Assembly (NCBI GenBank): GCA_964475205.1
Contig: CAYYVQ010000005.1
Span: 1-64,000, forward strand
Direction: 5' to 3'
Origin: CAYSRM01 sp964475205
GTDB taxonomy: Bacteria; Verrucomicrobiota; Kiritimatiellia; UBA8416; CAYSRM01
DNA: 64,000 nt
The notes beneath the pieces are model-generated. The model was not told where the DNA came from. It saw only the letters and a program-made list of their open reading frames with translations, and made no database searches. Both the position numbers and the translations under genes were made by a program. Positions 1-8,911 of the stretch are shown in pieces (the first letter of the stretch is position 1; every line of letters begins with the position of its first letter).

Positions 1-116
1 ATGATCGGGACGAAGATGGGATAAGGGGACGGAAACAATCAGTCGAACGGTTTCGCCCCACACTGCCGATACTCTGAACCGTTTCTGCTCGAAAAAGTGT
101 GATCAATGCGGGCTAA
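1..116. repeat. Right part of a YTAR-type MITE (empty-site copy)
   Basis: The window opens inside a repeat whose right end reads GATCAATGCGGG at 101-112 followed by CTAA (113-116). The same sequence recurs at 12047-12341 and, for its last ~60 bp, at 8065-8128. Here positions 15-42 read through GATGGGATAAGGGGACGG without interruption, whereas the 12 kb copy has a 176-bp insertion exactly at ATAA. It is non-coding. Just downstream, 127-143 resembles the right end of the TA-flanked repeat family, so this copy seems to lie inside a remnant of that other repeat. Confidence 0.8.
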
Positions 117-167
117 CAGATATTCATAAATAGGTCAGGGTAATAGCAAGGCTTATAAGAATATAGA

Positions 168-185
168 AAAATCTTCAAAGATTTT
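168..185 (+). promoter_or_regulatory. Small palindrome upstream of the sigma-factor operon
   Basis: AAAATCTT and AAGATTTT form an 8-bp inverted repeat with a 2-nt spacer, 38 nt before the GTG start of the sigma gene. It could be an operator or the 5' leader hairpin of this operon; no clear -35/-10 pair was found next to it. Function is inferred from position only. Confidence 0.3.
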
Positions 186-223
186 CTCTTCCAGCGAGTC
201 TAATATTGTAAAGTCAAACAACC

Positions 224-778
224 GTGAGCGAAATCAGCGATGAACAACTTGTGTACAGCTTTCAGCAGACAGGCGAAATGTGCCATTTTAACGAGCTGGT
301 CGGCAGACACATCAAGAAGGTGAGATACATGGTCTACCCTATAGTTCTTAATGACGCGGACGCAGACGAAATTACGCAGGAGGTCTTTCTGCGGGTTGTG
401 AAGAACATATCGGAATTCAAAGCCAAAGCACGGTTCTCGTCGTGGCTTTACCGGATAGCAATGAACACAACATACAGTTATCTGAAAAGAAACTCGAAGA
501 GACCTGTTGAGAGCCTGGAACATGGCACAGAGTGTGTTGATCCTGCGCCAGATCCTGACAACGGACTAATGACGGAAGAAACGGCAAGACAGATAACTCA
601 AGCAATGTCAAAACTCTCGCCGCCGCTCCGTGCGGCCATAACGCTGACCGCGCTTCAAGGTATGAGCGTCGGCAATGCCGCAAAAGCAGAAGGTTGCCTG
701 CGGGCGACAATGTACTGGCGAATACACGAAGCAAGAAGAATACTCAGGAAATCGTTGAATACGGAATTGATGAAATGA
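224..778 (+). CDS. ECF-type RNA polymerase sigma factor
   Basis: This 184-aa protein is an extracytoplasmic-function sigma factor. Sigma region 2 spans about residues 20-90 (QEVFLRV...FSSWLYRIAMN, the core-binding and -10 recognition part) and region 4 about 125-180, with a helix-turn-helix ending in ARRILRKSL; there is no region 1 or 3. It starts with GTG and its stop overlaps the start of the next gene as ATGA, so the two are probably translationally coupled. That neighbour is a single-pass membrane protein, which fits a sigma/anti-sigma pair controlling the secreted and CsgG-like proteins further along the operon. The stimulus is unknown. Confidence 0.9.
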   Translation: MSEISDEQLVYSFQQTGEMCHFNELVGRHIKKVRYMVYPIVLNDADADEITQEVFLRVVKNISEFKAKARFSSWLYRIAMNTTYSYLKRNSKRPVESLEHGTECVDPAPDPDNGLMTEETARQITQAMSKLSPPLRAAITLTALQGMSVGNAAKAEGCLRATMYWRIHEARRILRKSLNTELMK

Positions 779-1527
779 ATAACCGGCTCGATAAGCTTCT
801 TAAGGAATGGGTTTCTCAAAATGAGGCAGACGGCAAACATCTGAAGTATCTTGAGAAGAAGATAACGGAGGAAGCCGTTCGCTCAAGAATACAAGCTGAC
901 TCCGCGACCGAACCGTTCCCCTTCTGGCAAAAGATGTCTTATGCTGCTTGCGGCGCAGTGGCCGCCCTTATAATAGTCGCCCTCTACATAAACCTTGCTT
1001 CAACACAAGAGTGTCCGAACCCCGTCGACAATCACGCGCCAGCGCTCGCAGATGTTTCACGCCAGAAGATCGAATCAAGCCGCGGGCTTTTCAACGAGCT
1101 GGACGCTCTGTTCTCTGACCAGCTCAGGTGGGTATGGGAATCAAACGGCAATATTGGTCTTGGAATTGAATCTCTGGAAGAAGGAGACGCTGAACAGGCA
1201 CAGCCTGTTCTGGTTAAATTGACAGTCTTATCCAGGAGCAGGCCAAGGTGTGCATGGCAACAGTCATGGAATACCTATGTCATGCTTCGCGGTGAAGAAA
1301 TGGTCGAGATTGTGCCCGACCAGGGTCCCAAAAACAAATTAGCGTTATGGGTTTACCCCCTCGAGGAAGGAAAACTAGCTGTCGATACCGATATCTCTCT
1401 TAACATTCCCGATACAATCGCATTGAGCACAAGCACGGTTGCCGAACCAGGCAAGCCTGTTAGCATCGCATCTTTCAATACCTCTGACAGGGAATACAAA
1501 ATATACCAGACGGTGCTCGCGCTATGA
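775..1527 (+). CDS. Single-pass membrane protein, putative anti-sigma factor
   Basis: The start at 775 is chosen because it forms an ATGA overlap with the sigma-factor stop; an in-frame upstream ATG at 694 would lie deep inside that gene. The 250-aa product has a charged cytoplasmic N-terminus (1-50), one membrane helix (about 54-74, rich in A, V, I, L) and a ~175-residue outer part. There is no obvious HxxxCxxC zinc-binding anti-sigma motif, so the anti-sigma role rests on position, topology and coupling. The outer region has a beta-rich look (residues ~140-230) but no recognised domain. Its stop overlaps the next ATG, again as ATGA. Confidence 0.6.
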   Translation: MNNRLDKLLKEWVSQNEADGKHLKYLEKKITEEAVRSRIQADSATEPFPFWQKMSYAACGAVAALIIVALYINLASTQECPNPVDNHAPALADVSRQKIESSRGLFNELDALFSDQLRWVWESNGNIGLGIESLEEGDAEQAQPVLVKLTVLSRSRPRCAWQQSWNTYVMLRGEEMVEIVPDQGPKNKLALWVYPLEEGKLAVDTDISLNIPDTIALSTSTVAEPGKPVSIASFNTSDREYKIYQTVLAL

Positions 1528-2573
1528 AAATGAACACATTCAAACCCGCAGCTCTCATACTTTGCAAAAAAACTCGCCTCTCGTTTTTCCTTCTTCGCAC
1601 CGCACTGTTTCTGGCTGTTGCCGCCAATCCACTGCTTGCTGAGGAGACAAACGTGACTGTGCGTTTTCAGGGAAAATGGTCAAATGTCTTTGGCGGACAG
1701 CAGACGACTCTCAAAGCGGTCATATATAGCAAAACATTGTTAGATGGCCGTTTAACCTGGCGCTATTCGGCAGGTGGCAGGACGATTCAGCGGGAGGAAA
1801 GCCGTGTTTCTGCTGAGCCTGGCAAAAGCGAAATGCTGGCGGTAAGTCTTCCGATTCCGGAGGTAAAAGAAGGCGTCGTAATGCGCACCACCTTTCAGGC
1901 AGCGGTTCAGGAAAAGGGCGAAGAACAATCCGTTGCCGAGATATCCAAGACACTATGGGTTTTTCCCGAAAAGCCTTTCAGCAATAAGCAGGAATGGTTA
2001 AAGAACATGGAAATTCATCTGTTTGATCCGGAAAAGAAGACGTCAAAGATCTTCGGGAAGATGGATATCCCGTTTCATGCAGTAGGAAATGTCGATGCGC
2101 TCACCTCAATCAAGAACGGCGTTGTGGTTATAGGCGAAGGTATTTCTTTCAGGGATTATCGCGGCCTGGCGGAAATTATGCTGAAAACCGCAGCATCAGG
2201 CGCCCCGGTTCTCTGTTTGTCCCCCACTGCGGGAGATTTCCATCTGCCAAATCATCAGCAGGAGAATCTCCCGGTGCCGGACAGAATGGCGTTTGCCGGA
2301 AACGATATCATCAAAGAACTGGACAAGCGCCTGGACTCAGATATGTGGAAACCTGGTGTCCCGCCTGCAGTAAACAGTCTTGAACTCAAAGGTGAAAAGA
2401 ATGGCATTGCTGCCGTAATCAACGATACAAGCGGACAGTGGACATTTGTAGAGATGAGATTTGGTGAAACCCGATTGGTCATTTGCGCGTGGGGAATAAT
2501 CACGAACTGGAACAAGGGCCCCACCCCGCGTTTCCTGCTGGATAGGCTCTTGAACTATGTGGAGAAGAAGTAA
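1524..2573 (+). CDS. Secreted protein with GATase1-like C-terminal region
   Basis: A 349-aa exported protein: a long N-terminal signal region ends near residue 39 (ANPLLAEE). Residues ~40-145 look like a beta-sandwich. Residues ~185-347 resemble the glutamine-amidotransferase-like/ThuA-like fold often seen in PVC secreted proteins: VVVIGEGISFRDY, then GAPVLCLSP, and a final RLVICAWGIITNW...RFLLDRLLNYV. No Cys-His-Glu amidotransferase triad is evident, so it is probably not a hydrolase. It overlaps the preceding gene by 4 bp. Its role in the sigma-factor operon is unknown; the fold assignment is inference from motif resemblance. Confidence 0.6.
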   Translation: MKMNTFKPAALILCKKTRLSFFLLRTALFLAVAANPLLAEETNVTVRFQGKWSNVFGGQQTTLKAVIYSKTLLDGRLTWRYSAGGRTIQREESRVSAEPGKSEMLAVSLPIPEVKEGVVMRTTFQAAVQEKGEEQSVAEISKTLWVFPEKPFSNKQEWLKNMEIHLFDPEKKTSKIFGKMDIPFHAVGNVDALTSIKNGVVVIGEGISFRDYRGLAEIMLKTAASGAPVLCLSPTAGDFHLPNHQQENLPVPDRMAFAGNDIIKELDKRLDSDMWKPGVPPAVNSLELKGEKNGIAAVINDTSGQWTFVEMRFGETRLVICAWGIITNWNKGPTPRFLLDRLLNYVEKK

Positions 2574-2605
2574 AAACTGAATCAGGCAGACAATAAAGGA
2601 GAGAG

Positions 2606-3568
2606 ATGAAAACTAATGCAGTGATAACGTTACTGACCGGGCTGCTCCTAGTAGCCACAACTGGACTGGCTCAGAAGGTCGAAGAGAAAAAGAAACAGGG
2701 AATCCCCAAAATCTATCCAACGGCTATCTTTGAATTTGCCGAGCGTGGATCGGGAGTCAAAGGCTACGGCAGTAAGGTCAGCGATATCCTGTTCGCATCC
2801 CTGGTTGTGGATCCGAACCTGATGCTCGTCGACAGGACTGAAATGGCCAAACTGCTCAAAGAGCATGAACTCAATATGTCCGGGATGGTGACACCCGGCC
2901 AGGCAGTCCAAGTCGGCCAGCTCACCGGCGCGAGAATACTTGTAACCGGCTCAATTATCGAAGCTGACAAAACTCTCTACATTGTGGCCAAGATGATAGG
3001 CACCGAAACAAGCCGAGTGCTGGGCGAATCGGTCAAGGGTAAGATAAGTGATGAAATCGCGCCGCTTGTTGAAGAACTGGCAGGAAAAGTTGCTTCCATG
3101 ATCAAGAAGCAATCCAGGAAACTGGTTGCAAAAGAGATCAAAACAGAAGACCGGATCGCGGCGCTTAAAAAAACGCTGGGCGATGCAAAGCGTCCGAGCG
3201 TTATGGTCACTGTTGAAGAAAGACATGTGGGCGATGTTGTAATAGACCCCGCCATCGAAACGGAATTGAGCATGTTCTGCAGGGACACCGGCTTCGATGT
3301 GATTGACACGTCCGCGACAAAAGCAAAGGCGGATATTCTCATCAAGGGCGAAGGCTTCAGTGAATTCGCTATGCGTCGCGGCAATATCGTCAGCGTAAAA
3401 GCGCGTCTGGAAATCAAGGCAATAGATCGCGACACTGACGAAGTCATAGCAATAGACCGCCAGACCGCCGTGGAGGTCGACCTTACCGAACAGATTGCCG
3501 GCAAGAAAGCCCTCCAGAAAGCCGCCGCCGACATAGCCGAACGCATGTTGCCTAAGCTAGTTAAATAA
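2606..3568 (+). CDS. CsgG-like secreted protein
   Basis: The 320-aa product has a signal peptide (residues 1-22, ending TTGLAQ) and then a CsgG/curli-assembly-like domain: VDPNLMLVDRTEMAKLLKEH followed by GQLTGARILVTGSI is characteristic of the family whose prototype forms the curlin export channel in the outer membrane. Residues ~195-320 form a second, TolB-N/FlgO-like lobe (VMVTVEERHVGDVV, ILIKGEGFSE). There is no lipobox, unlike classical CsgG. A good ribosome site (GGAGAGAG) precedes the ATG. It lies between the GATase1-like gene and the giant fusion, which carries two further CsgG-like units, so the pair may act together in the envelope. Confidence 0.75.
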   Translation: MKTNAVITLLTGLLLVATTGLAQKVEEKKKQGIPKIYPTAIFEFAERGSGVKGYGSKVSDILFASLVVDPNLMLVDRTEMAKLLKEHELNMSGMVTPGQAVQVGQLTGARILVTGSIIEADKTLYIVAKMIGTETSRVLGESVKGKISDEIAPLVEELAGKVASMIKKQSRKLVAKEIKTEDRIAALKKTLGDAKRPSVMVTVEERHVGDVVIDPAIETELSMFCRDTGFDVIDTSATKAKADILIKGEGFSEFAMRRGNIVSVKARLEIKAIDRDTDEVIAIDRQTAVEVDLTEQIAGKKALQKAAADIAERMLPKLVK

Positions 3569-3599
3569 GTAGAAAAGCGAACTCTGGGCCCAAGTTTCA

Positions 3600-6500
3600 A
3601 TGATAATTCGGCGTATTATTATCTTTACAAGCGCTCTTCTCGCATTGGTTTGCACTGCAGCCGCAGCGGCTGATGTCCAGGGCAAACCCCGACTCGCCAT
3701 CTGTGCCTCCGGCGGAGATAAGGCAGAGAGTATCGTTGCCCTGATGGAGGCGGAACTATCCAAGCGCGATGACCTGATCCTGTTGGACAGAAAACATGTA
3801 AATAAGGTGCTGGCCGAACACAAGATGAAGATTGAGGGGCAATTGTCTTCAGGGGACGCGCTGAAAGCGGGGAAAGCATTGGGGTGCGATGTGTTCTGCG
3901 AATTGCGATGGTATCGCGATCAAACCGGTAAGAGGGAAAGCATGTTGGGCGATACCGCGGGTTTCGTTGCGTTTGACGCCGCTACAGGGATTCGTATCGT
4001 TGACGCATTGCTTCCTGCTAATATGCCGATTGAAGAAGCGGCGGTGAAGGGGCGGGACTATGTCGAAGAAGCGGCTCGAAAGCAAAACGGCCTGGCAACG
4101 GAACAGACCCAGGCGGTATCCGTCTGGGCGGCGCATGATGTCGCTTTGCCCAAGCGCCATACATGGGTTCCCGATGCACTAAGCGCCTTGCTGCGGCGCC
4201 GGCTGGTGAATCAACCTGACATTGCTCTACTCGAGCGCGCCAGCCTTGGTTTGCTTCAGAGAGAAACTGCCGCCACTGGAAAGCCTCTTACAGACCTTCT
4301 GCTGTCATCTCTTTGCCTGGATGTCGATGTTTCAAAAACTGAAACCGAACACGGGATCCGCGCGCGAATGTCCGTCTCGGATATCGCGGGAGAAGAAACA
4401 CATGCCGTCGTTGCCGAAGGAACGGCTACAAATCTGAATGGCGTGGTGGATACGCTTGTGGCCGGTTTGTCGAAGATGTTGGATTTCGTGGAAACGGCGC
4501 CGAGACCGGAGTGGTATGTTCTGGAAACCCGGCGTCTGGCCCTTTCGGGCAGCGGCCTGGCGTCCATCAAAGCGGCCAGAGCGATGGCCGAAACTGCCTT
4601 TGCATTGTACCCCGCCAATAGGCAAACCGGTCCGATGCTCTGCTCCGTACTCCAGAGGGAAATCGAGGCTCCGGGCGCAACCGTCGATGAACAACTCGAC
4701 GCGCTTCACCGGACACTGGATGTCCTTGACCTCATGGACGCTCATGACGTTAGGAATGATCGAGGAAAAATCCACCCGATACGCCGTGGCGTGCCGATGC
4801 GGCAAATTTGGTCTCGTTCCCGAAAGAAAGTTTTTCCTCTTCAAACGGATGATCAACAGCAAAGCTACGACCACGTCCGCAAACGTGCGTTGAAGCGGTA
4901 TCTTGCCCTCCCTCCCCTGGTCGGCCCCGACCTCGGACTCCTGCGGGCGATGGCGGAAAACGACGACCAGGCCGTTTCGCTGTTTCTCGATCTGGGCGTT
5001 GACACACCGCGATACGACGTACAAAGGCTCCTTGGTTTTGAGCAGTTGGCCACCGGCATCAAACTGATACGTCATGATCACAAAGCCAAGTGTGACGTTA
5101 CCCGTTTTTCACTGAAGAATAAGAAAAAGCTGCTGAAGCTCTACGAAACGTCGCGGAATCGAAGCGATAGAATAGTTGACAATGTAACGCAAGGCGACTG
5201 GCGCATCGGAGCTGCGATGGCCGAGGCGTACCTGCTCCAGATAATGCCGGAACTGGTTCCTGATCCTGAAGCGCGTGTGCGCCGCCTTTTGCGGCAGGCC
5301 GCAGACTTGGCGATTGAAGATCCAACGTCGGCGAGAGACATTACGAACAAACTCCTCTATCGTGAGGAAGATATATATTACGGGGGCAAAAATCGCGAAT
5401 ACCGCGCCATTCCTCCCTACCCGCTTCGCCTTCCGCCTGCTAGCGCGGTTCAGGAAGTCAAACGTATGCTCAATGCTTTTGTCGCCAAGCGGCATATTGC
5501 CGATAAAATCCTTTTGTTTCTGGACTGGGCCGACAGCGAAAACGCAAATCGTCCGGGCCGGTACATTGAGACGGCTATAGCCCAGTTGAAGGACTCATCC
5601 TATGTATTTCCCCGCTACACCCGGCTAAAACGCCTGAGCAAAGCCGAGTCTCTGACCTCAATCTACAAGCATCGCTATGGGCGAGCGTATGTCGAAAAGC
5701 CAACGTCGGCTGCAGGAACTCCGTCTCTTACGCCGTTGAGGAAAATTTATGACAGCAGTGTTCTTGACAAACTGCTTGATGTCCAGGTTGAGTGGCCCTC
5801 GCAGGCGGAAGGTAAGACAAAAACCTATCCTGCGATGGTTCTCTGTGCAAAAATAAAGGATGATGCTTTATATCTTCTTGTCGGACGGGTTTTGGCCCGC
5901 GGCTGGCCTGAGCGGCATGTTCGCGCGCCCTGTGCGTTGGTGAAGCTTGATCTCATATCGGAAGAAGTCTCGACACTGGGTCGATACTCCATTGCGTTTA
6001 CGACCAAGGGTTCCGGTTTAGAGGGGGAACATAACTGTTACCGCGACAATCGTTTCTATCTGGCGGAAGGCTCGGCCTATTTCAAGGAACAAGATGGCCT
6101 CGTCAGGATAGAACTGGATAGCGGGCGGACCACGCGCATCCTCAAGGACGGCCGGCTGCCGATCGGGACCTTGTCCGGTCTGGTAGGCGTCAACGGCCAA
6201 CTGTACTTTGCGGTTAATAACTATCTGGCGCGCTGTAACCCTGACGGCTCCAACCTCGATATTCTGGCAGCGGCGCACAGGGCGGAAAGCGAATCCGCCC
6301 TCGATAATACGGCATCCAGAGGCGGGTGGAGAATCCACGGCATTGTCCGGGATAGAAAAGGCAGGCGCCTGATCTTTCCCGTAAAGTTCACGCGAGGCGG
6401 CAACGGCATGTTCGCCTACAATCTGGATTCAAACGCCATCACGAAGCTGGAAGCCAGGCCCGTGTCGTTCGAGGGTAAAGACAATATTCACAAGAGTTAT

Positions 6501-7844
6501 GTCTGGCACGGAAGCATCCACATGAAACCATACCAAAAGGATGCGTTCCTGTTGCAAGGGAGCGACTTCAGGGCCCATCTTTTTGAACCCGACAAGAAAA
6601 CCATCTTGCTGTACGTTGGAGGTTTCTGGGGCTTCGAGTACGCTGTAGCCCGCACAACGCGTTCAAAAGAGCCATTTCGCAAGGGTCGAGGAATGTCTCT
6701 TCTGGAAAAGGATGGCTTTGTGATCCATTCCGACTGGGACGGGCTGTTCCAGATTGTGGGGCCAAAGTCCGATGGCAAGGCGACAAATCCGCGGTGGGCC
6801 GCTGAACTTCCGGACAAGAAAGCACCGGTATTTCTGGCGGAACATGGCGGAAACATCGTAGCCGTAACGCGCTATGGTGTGTGGCTGCTTGAGTTTTCGT
6901 CCTCTCCTGAGGTTCATGATGCGGAAAAGCAAGACAAGGAAGCTCCGGTGGGATCGACTGGGCGTCTGACAGTCAGGTCGCCTGTTGGCGGCACGCTCAG
7001 GTTGGATGATGAAGCGCCTTACAGGTTCTGGCCGAATCGTCCGCTGAACTGGAGTCACCTTCCCACAGGCAGGCACAAAGTCACGTTTGATTGGTGCGGC
7101 AGGAAGTGGACCCAGGTTATTCATATCAACGAAGCCGAGCGAACGGATATTACCGTTTTCCCCAAAGCCGGCATCGAGAAGACAATGAAGCTGAAGCTTG
7201 GCCGGGGTGTGGATATTAAGCTGACATGGATTCCGCCGGGGAAAGGCAAGATGGGTGACAAAGCCAAGGGAGAGCTTGCCGACATAAGCATTGATGACGG
7301 ATTCTGGATGGGGATTTATGAAGTCACAGTCGAGCAGTTTCGTACCGTCATGGACTTGCCTCGCCCCGATATATTCGAAGGTGACCGATACCCTGCTACC
7401 TCCGTGTCCTGGGAACAGGCAAAAGAATTCTGTCGCCGCCTGACGGCGCAGAACTCCGCTACATTGGATGGGATGGTCGTACGCCTGCCGAGCGAGGTGG
7501 AATGGGAATATGCCTGCCGGGCAGGTACAGAGACATTGTACTATACGGGTGAGACGCGCGACTCGATGGCAACGACACAACCCGATCTACGTCAGCCGCT
7601 CTTTGATGGCATTAAAGAGCGAAGACTCGAAGCGCGCTGCGTGGCCATAGGACAACGGACTCCCAATCTTTTCGGGCTGCATGACATGTGCTCAAATGTG
7701 GCCGAGTGGTGCCTGAACACGCGGAAGGAAGCCCCGGTCTATCGTTTCGGCTTAACCGGACGTCTACGCTACTCGGATATGCGGTTCGAAACACCGCCGT
7801 GGTACAACGGATTTCGTATTGTGATCGCCAAGCCCGTACCGTAG
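3600..7844 (+). CDS. Giant secreted CsgG-like / beta-propeller / PEGA / FGE-sulfatase fusion
   Basis: 1414 aa with a signal peptide (1-24). Residues ~28-165 are CsgG-like (LILLDRKHVNKVLAEH, LGCDVFCELRWY). Residues ~185-300 look like a second, diverged copy (IALLERASLGLLQRE). About 310-700 is helical and repeat-like; about 730-1110 reads as a beta-propeller (recurring LYFAVNNYLARCNPDG-type blades). About 1120-1190 is a PEGA-type beta domain, and ~1205-1412 is an FGE-sulfatase (SUMF1-like) domain with WMGIYEVTVEQF, LPSEVEWEYACRAG and NVAEW. The RGGSW...C region carrying the catalytic cysteines of true FGEs is not present before the final GFRIVIAK, so the domain is probably a binding module. Last gene of the sigma-factor operon. 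Confidence 0.7.
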   Translation: MIIRRIIIFTSALLALVCTAAAAADVQGKPRLAICASGGDKAESIVALMEAELSKRDDLILLDRKHVNKVLAEHKMKIEGQLSSGDALKAGKALGCDVFCELRWYRDQTGKRESMLGDTAGFVAFDAATGIRIVDALLPANMPIEEAAVKGRDYVEEAARKQNGLATEQTQAVSVWAAHDVALPKRHTWVPDALSALLRRRLVNQPDIALLERASLGLLQRETAATGKPLTDLLLSSLCLDVDVSKTETEHGIRARMSVSDIAGEETHAVVAEGTATNLNGVVDTLVAGLSKMLDFVETAPRPEWYVLETRRLALSGSGLASIKAARAMAETAFALYPANRQTGPMLCSVLQREIEAPGATVDEQLDALHRTLDVLDLMDAHDVRNDRGKIHPIRRGVPMRQIWSRSRKKVFPLQTDDQQQSYDHVRKRALKRYLALPPLVGPDLGLLRAMAENDDQAVSLFLDLGVDTPRYDVQRLLGFEQLATGIKLIRHDHKAKCDVTRFSLKNKKKLLKLYETSRNRSDRIVDNVTQGDWRIGAAMAEAYLLQIMPELVPDPEARVRRLLRQAADLAIEDPTSARDITNKLLYREEDIYYGGKNREYRAIPPYPLRLPPASAVQEVKRMLNAFVAKRHIADKILLFLDWADSENANRPGRYIETAIAQLKDSSYVFPRYTRLKRLSKAESLTSIYKHRYGRAYVEKPTSAAGTPSLTPLRKIYDSSVLDKLLDVQVEWPSQAEGKTKTYPAMVLCAKIKDDALYLLVGRVLARGWPERHVRAPCALVKLDLISEEVSTLGRYSIAFTTKGSGLEGEHNCYRDNRFYLAEGSAYFKEQDGLVRIELDSGRTTRILKDGRLPIGTLSGLVGVNGQLYFAVNNYLARCNPDGSNLDILAAAHRAESESALDNTASRGGWRIHGIVRDRKGRRLIFPVKFTRGGNGMFAYNLDSNAITKLEARPVSFEGKDNIHKSYVWHGSIHMKPYQKDAFLLQGSDFRAHLFEPDKKTILLYVGGFWGFEYAVARTTRSKEPFRKGRGMSLLEKDGFVIHSDWDGLFQIVGPKSDGKATNPRWAAELPDKKAPVFLAEHGGNIVAVTRYGVWLLEFSSSPEVHDAEKQDKEAPVGSTGRLTVRSPVGGTLRLDDEAPYRFWPNRPLNWSHLPTGRHKVTFDWCGRKWTQVIHINEAERTDITVFPKAGIEKTMKLKLGRGVDIKLTWIPPGKGKMGDKAKGELADISIDDGFWMGIYEVTVEQFRTVMDLPRPDIFEGDRYPATSVSWEQAKEFCRRLTAQNSATLDGMVVRLPSEVEWEYACRAGTETLYYTGETRDSMATTQPDLRQPLFDGIKERRLEARCVAIGQRTPNLFGLHDMCSNVAEWCLNTRKEAPVYRFGLTGRLRYSDMRFETPPWYNGFRIVIAKPVP

Positions 7845-7859
7845 GTCAGCACACTGAGA

Positions 7860-7963
7860 GTAAATAAAACATACTGGATGTCCTGGCCGGTTGAAGCCGT
7901 ATCGACATTGATCAAGATCGGCTGAGAAAGCAAAATCGTTGAAATGAAGCAACATGCACACTC
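7860..7963. repeat. Partial copy of the TA-flanked 175-bp repeat
   Basis: From about 7905 the sequence GATCAAGATCGGCTG...ACATGCACACTC aligns with the 3' half of the full elements at 42921 and 61726, with scattered changes. It stops where a second repeat (7968-8124) begins at a CTAG site. The gap 7845-8178 holds no gene; it consists of this remnant plus that insertion. Confidence 0.6.
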
Positions 7964-8128
7964 CTAGCCCGCATTTCTCACACTCCTCCGGCATTATTGC
8001 AGGCCAAAACCGGTTTACCGATCTCGCGGTGTGTCTACACAGCGAGAGCCCGGACAAAACGGGTTCGACCCACACTGCCAATACTCCGAACCGTTTCTGC
8101 TCGAAAAAGTGTGATCAATGCGGGCTAG
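7964..8128. mobile_element. YTAR-type MITE, 157 bp, with CTAG target duplication
   Basis: Element 7968-8124 begins CCCGCATTTCTCACACT and ends AGTGTGATCAATGCGGG, imperfect inverted repeats. CTAG is duplicated on both sides (7964-7967 and 8125-8128). The left interior (CGGCATTATTGCAGGCCAAAACC) also matches 11893-11932 in the larger copy and the right interior matches the window start and 12285-12337. It has no coding capacity. A 4-bp YTAR target is known for IS5-group transposases, so an IS5-like source is plausible; no such transposase is in the window. Confidence 0.8.
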
Positions 8129-8178
8129 TACACCAGCAAAACATGAGCGCTCGTATCAGATTTCGCTGTATATCCGGT

Positions 8179-8865
8179 TTACTTGCCGCCGTGCGGACAT
8201 TCCTTCAGGGAAAGGAACCAGTCGAGGCGCTTTATTTCCTCACCTGATGTTTCCATGCGTTCTTTTGCTGCGCCGCAGGATCCCGGGGGCGGAACAATCA
8301 CGTCGTCGCCAATCTCCCAGTTCGCCGGAGTGGCAATGTTATGCTCGTCAGAATGCTGCATGGCAATCAACAGGCGTTTGACCTCCTGCATATTGCGCCC
8401 GTTAGACAGCGGATAATACAGAATCGCGCGGACTATAGCCTCGGGGTCGATAATGAACACGGCCCGTACTGCCTGTGTCGTGCTTGCCGCCGGCTGAAGC
8501 ATGCCGAAAGCTTTTGACACATCCATTGTAAGATCGCTGATTACCGGGAAGTTAACCTCCACGTCTTTCATGCCGTTGTACTCTATCTTCTCCTTGATAG
8601 TGCGCAGCCAGGCAATATGGCTGTACGTGCTGTCGATCGACAGTCCCAGCAGCTCGCAGTTCAACTCTTTGAACTCATCGGCCATGCTGGCGAATGTCAT
8701 GAACTCGGTTGTGCACACGGGGGTGAAATCGGCCGGATGCGAGAAGAAAACAACCCACTTTCCCTCGTAGTCCTTCGGAAAGCTGATCATTCCCTGTGTT
8801 GTCTCAGCCTCGAATTCCGGCGCTTTCTCCCCGATCAACGGCATTTTATCTGATTGCTCACACAT
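8179..8865 (-). CDS. Peroxiredoxin (Prx6/archaeal-type, extended C-terminus)
   Basis: 228-aa thiol peroxidase that reduces H2O2 and organic hydroperoxides. The start at 8865 is preceded by AGGAGAAGG; an in-frame ATG further upstream gives an unlikely basic extension. The active-site motif PADFTPVCTTEF places the peroxidatic cysteine at C51, and SHPADF / RAVFIIDP are family signatures. Two C-terminal cysteines (about C197 in PPPGSCG and C223 in KECPHGGK) recall the archaeal Prx6-like enzymes that use C-terminal cysteines for resolution. The gene is 46 nt downstream of the long secreted-protein gene on the same strand, and may be co-transcribed with it. Confidence 0.93.
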   Translation of the reverse strand: MCEQSDKMPLIGEKAPEFEAETTQGMISFPKDYEGKWVVFFSHPADFTPVCTTEFMTFASMADEFKELNCELLGLSIDSTYSHIAWLRTIKEKIEYNGMKDVEVNFPVISDLTMDVSKAFGMLQPAASTTQAVRAVFIIDPEAIVRAILYYPLSNGRNMQEVKRLLIAMQHSDEHNIATPANWEIGDDVIVPPPGSCGAAKERMETSGEEIKRLDWFLSLKECPHGGK

Positions 8866-8911
8866 ATACCTTCTCCTTTCGTAATTTTTTCTTTTCTCCT
8901 TCTCTCCACCC

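Noticed and set aside
694..774. Longer start for the anti-sigma-like gene inside the sigma-factor gene
   Set aside because: ATG 775 gives the standard ATGA overlap; the extra residues overlap the sigma region 4 coding sequence in another frame.
7954..8381. Plus-strand ORFs opposite and before the peroxiredoxin gene
   Set aside because: They cover the MITE and the antisense of the peroxiredoxin; no ribosome sites.
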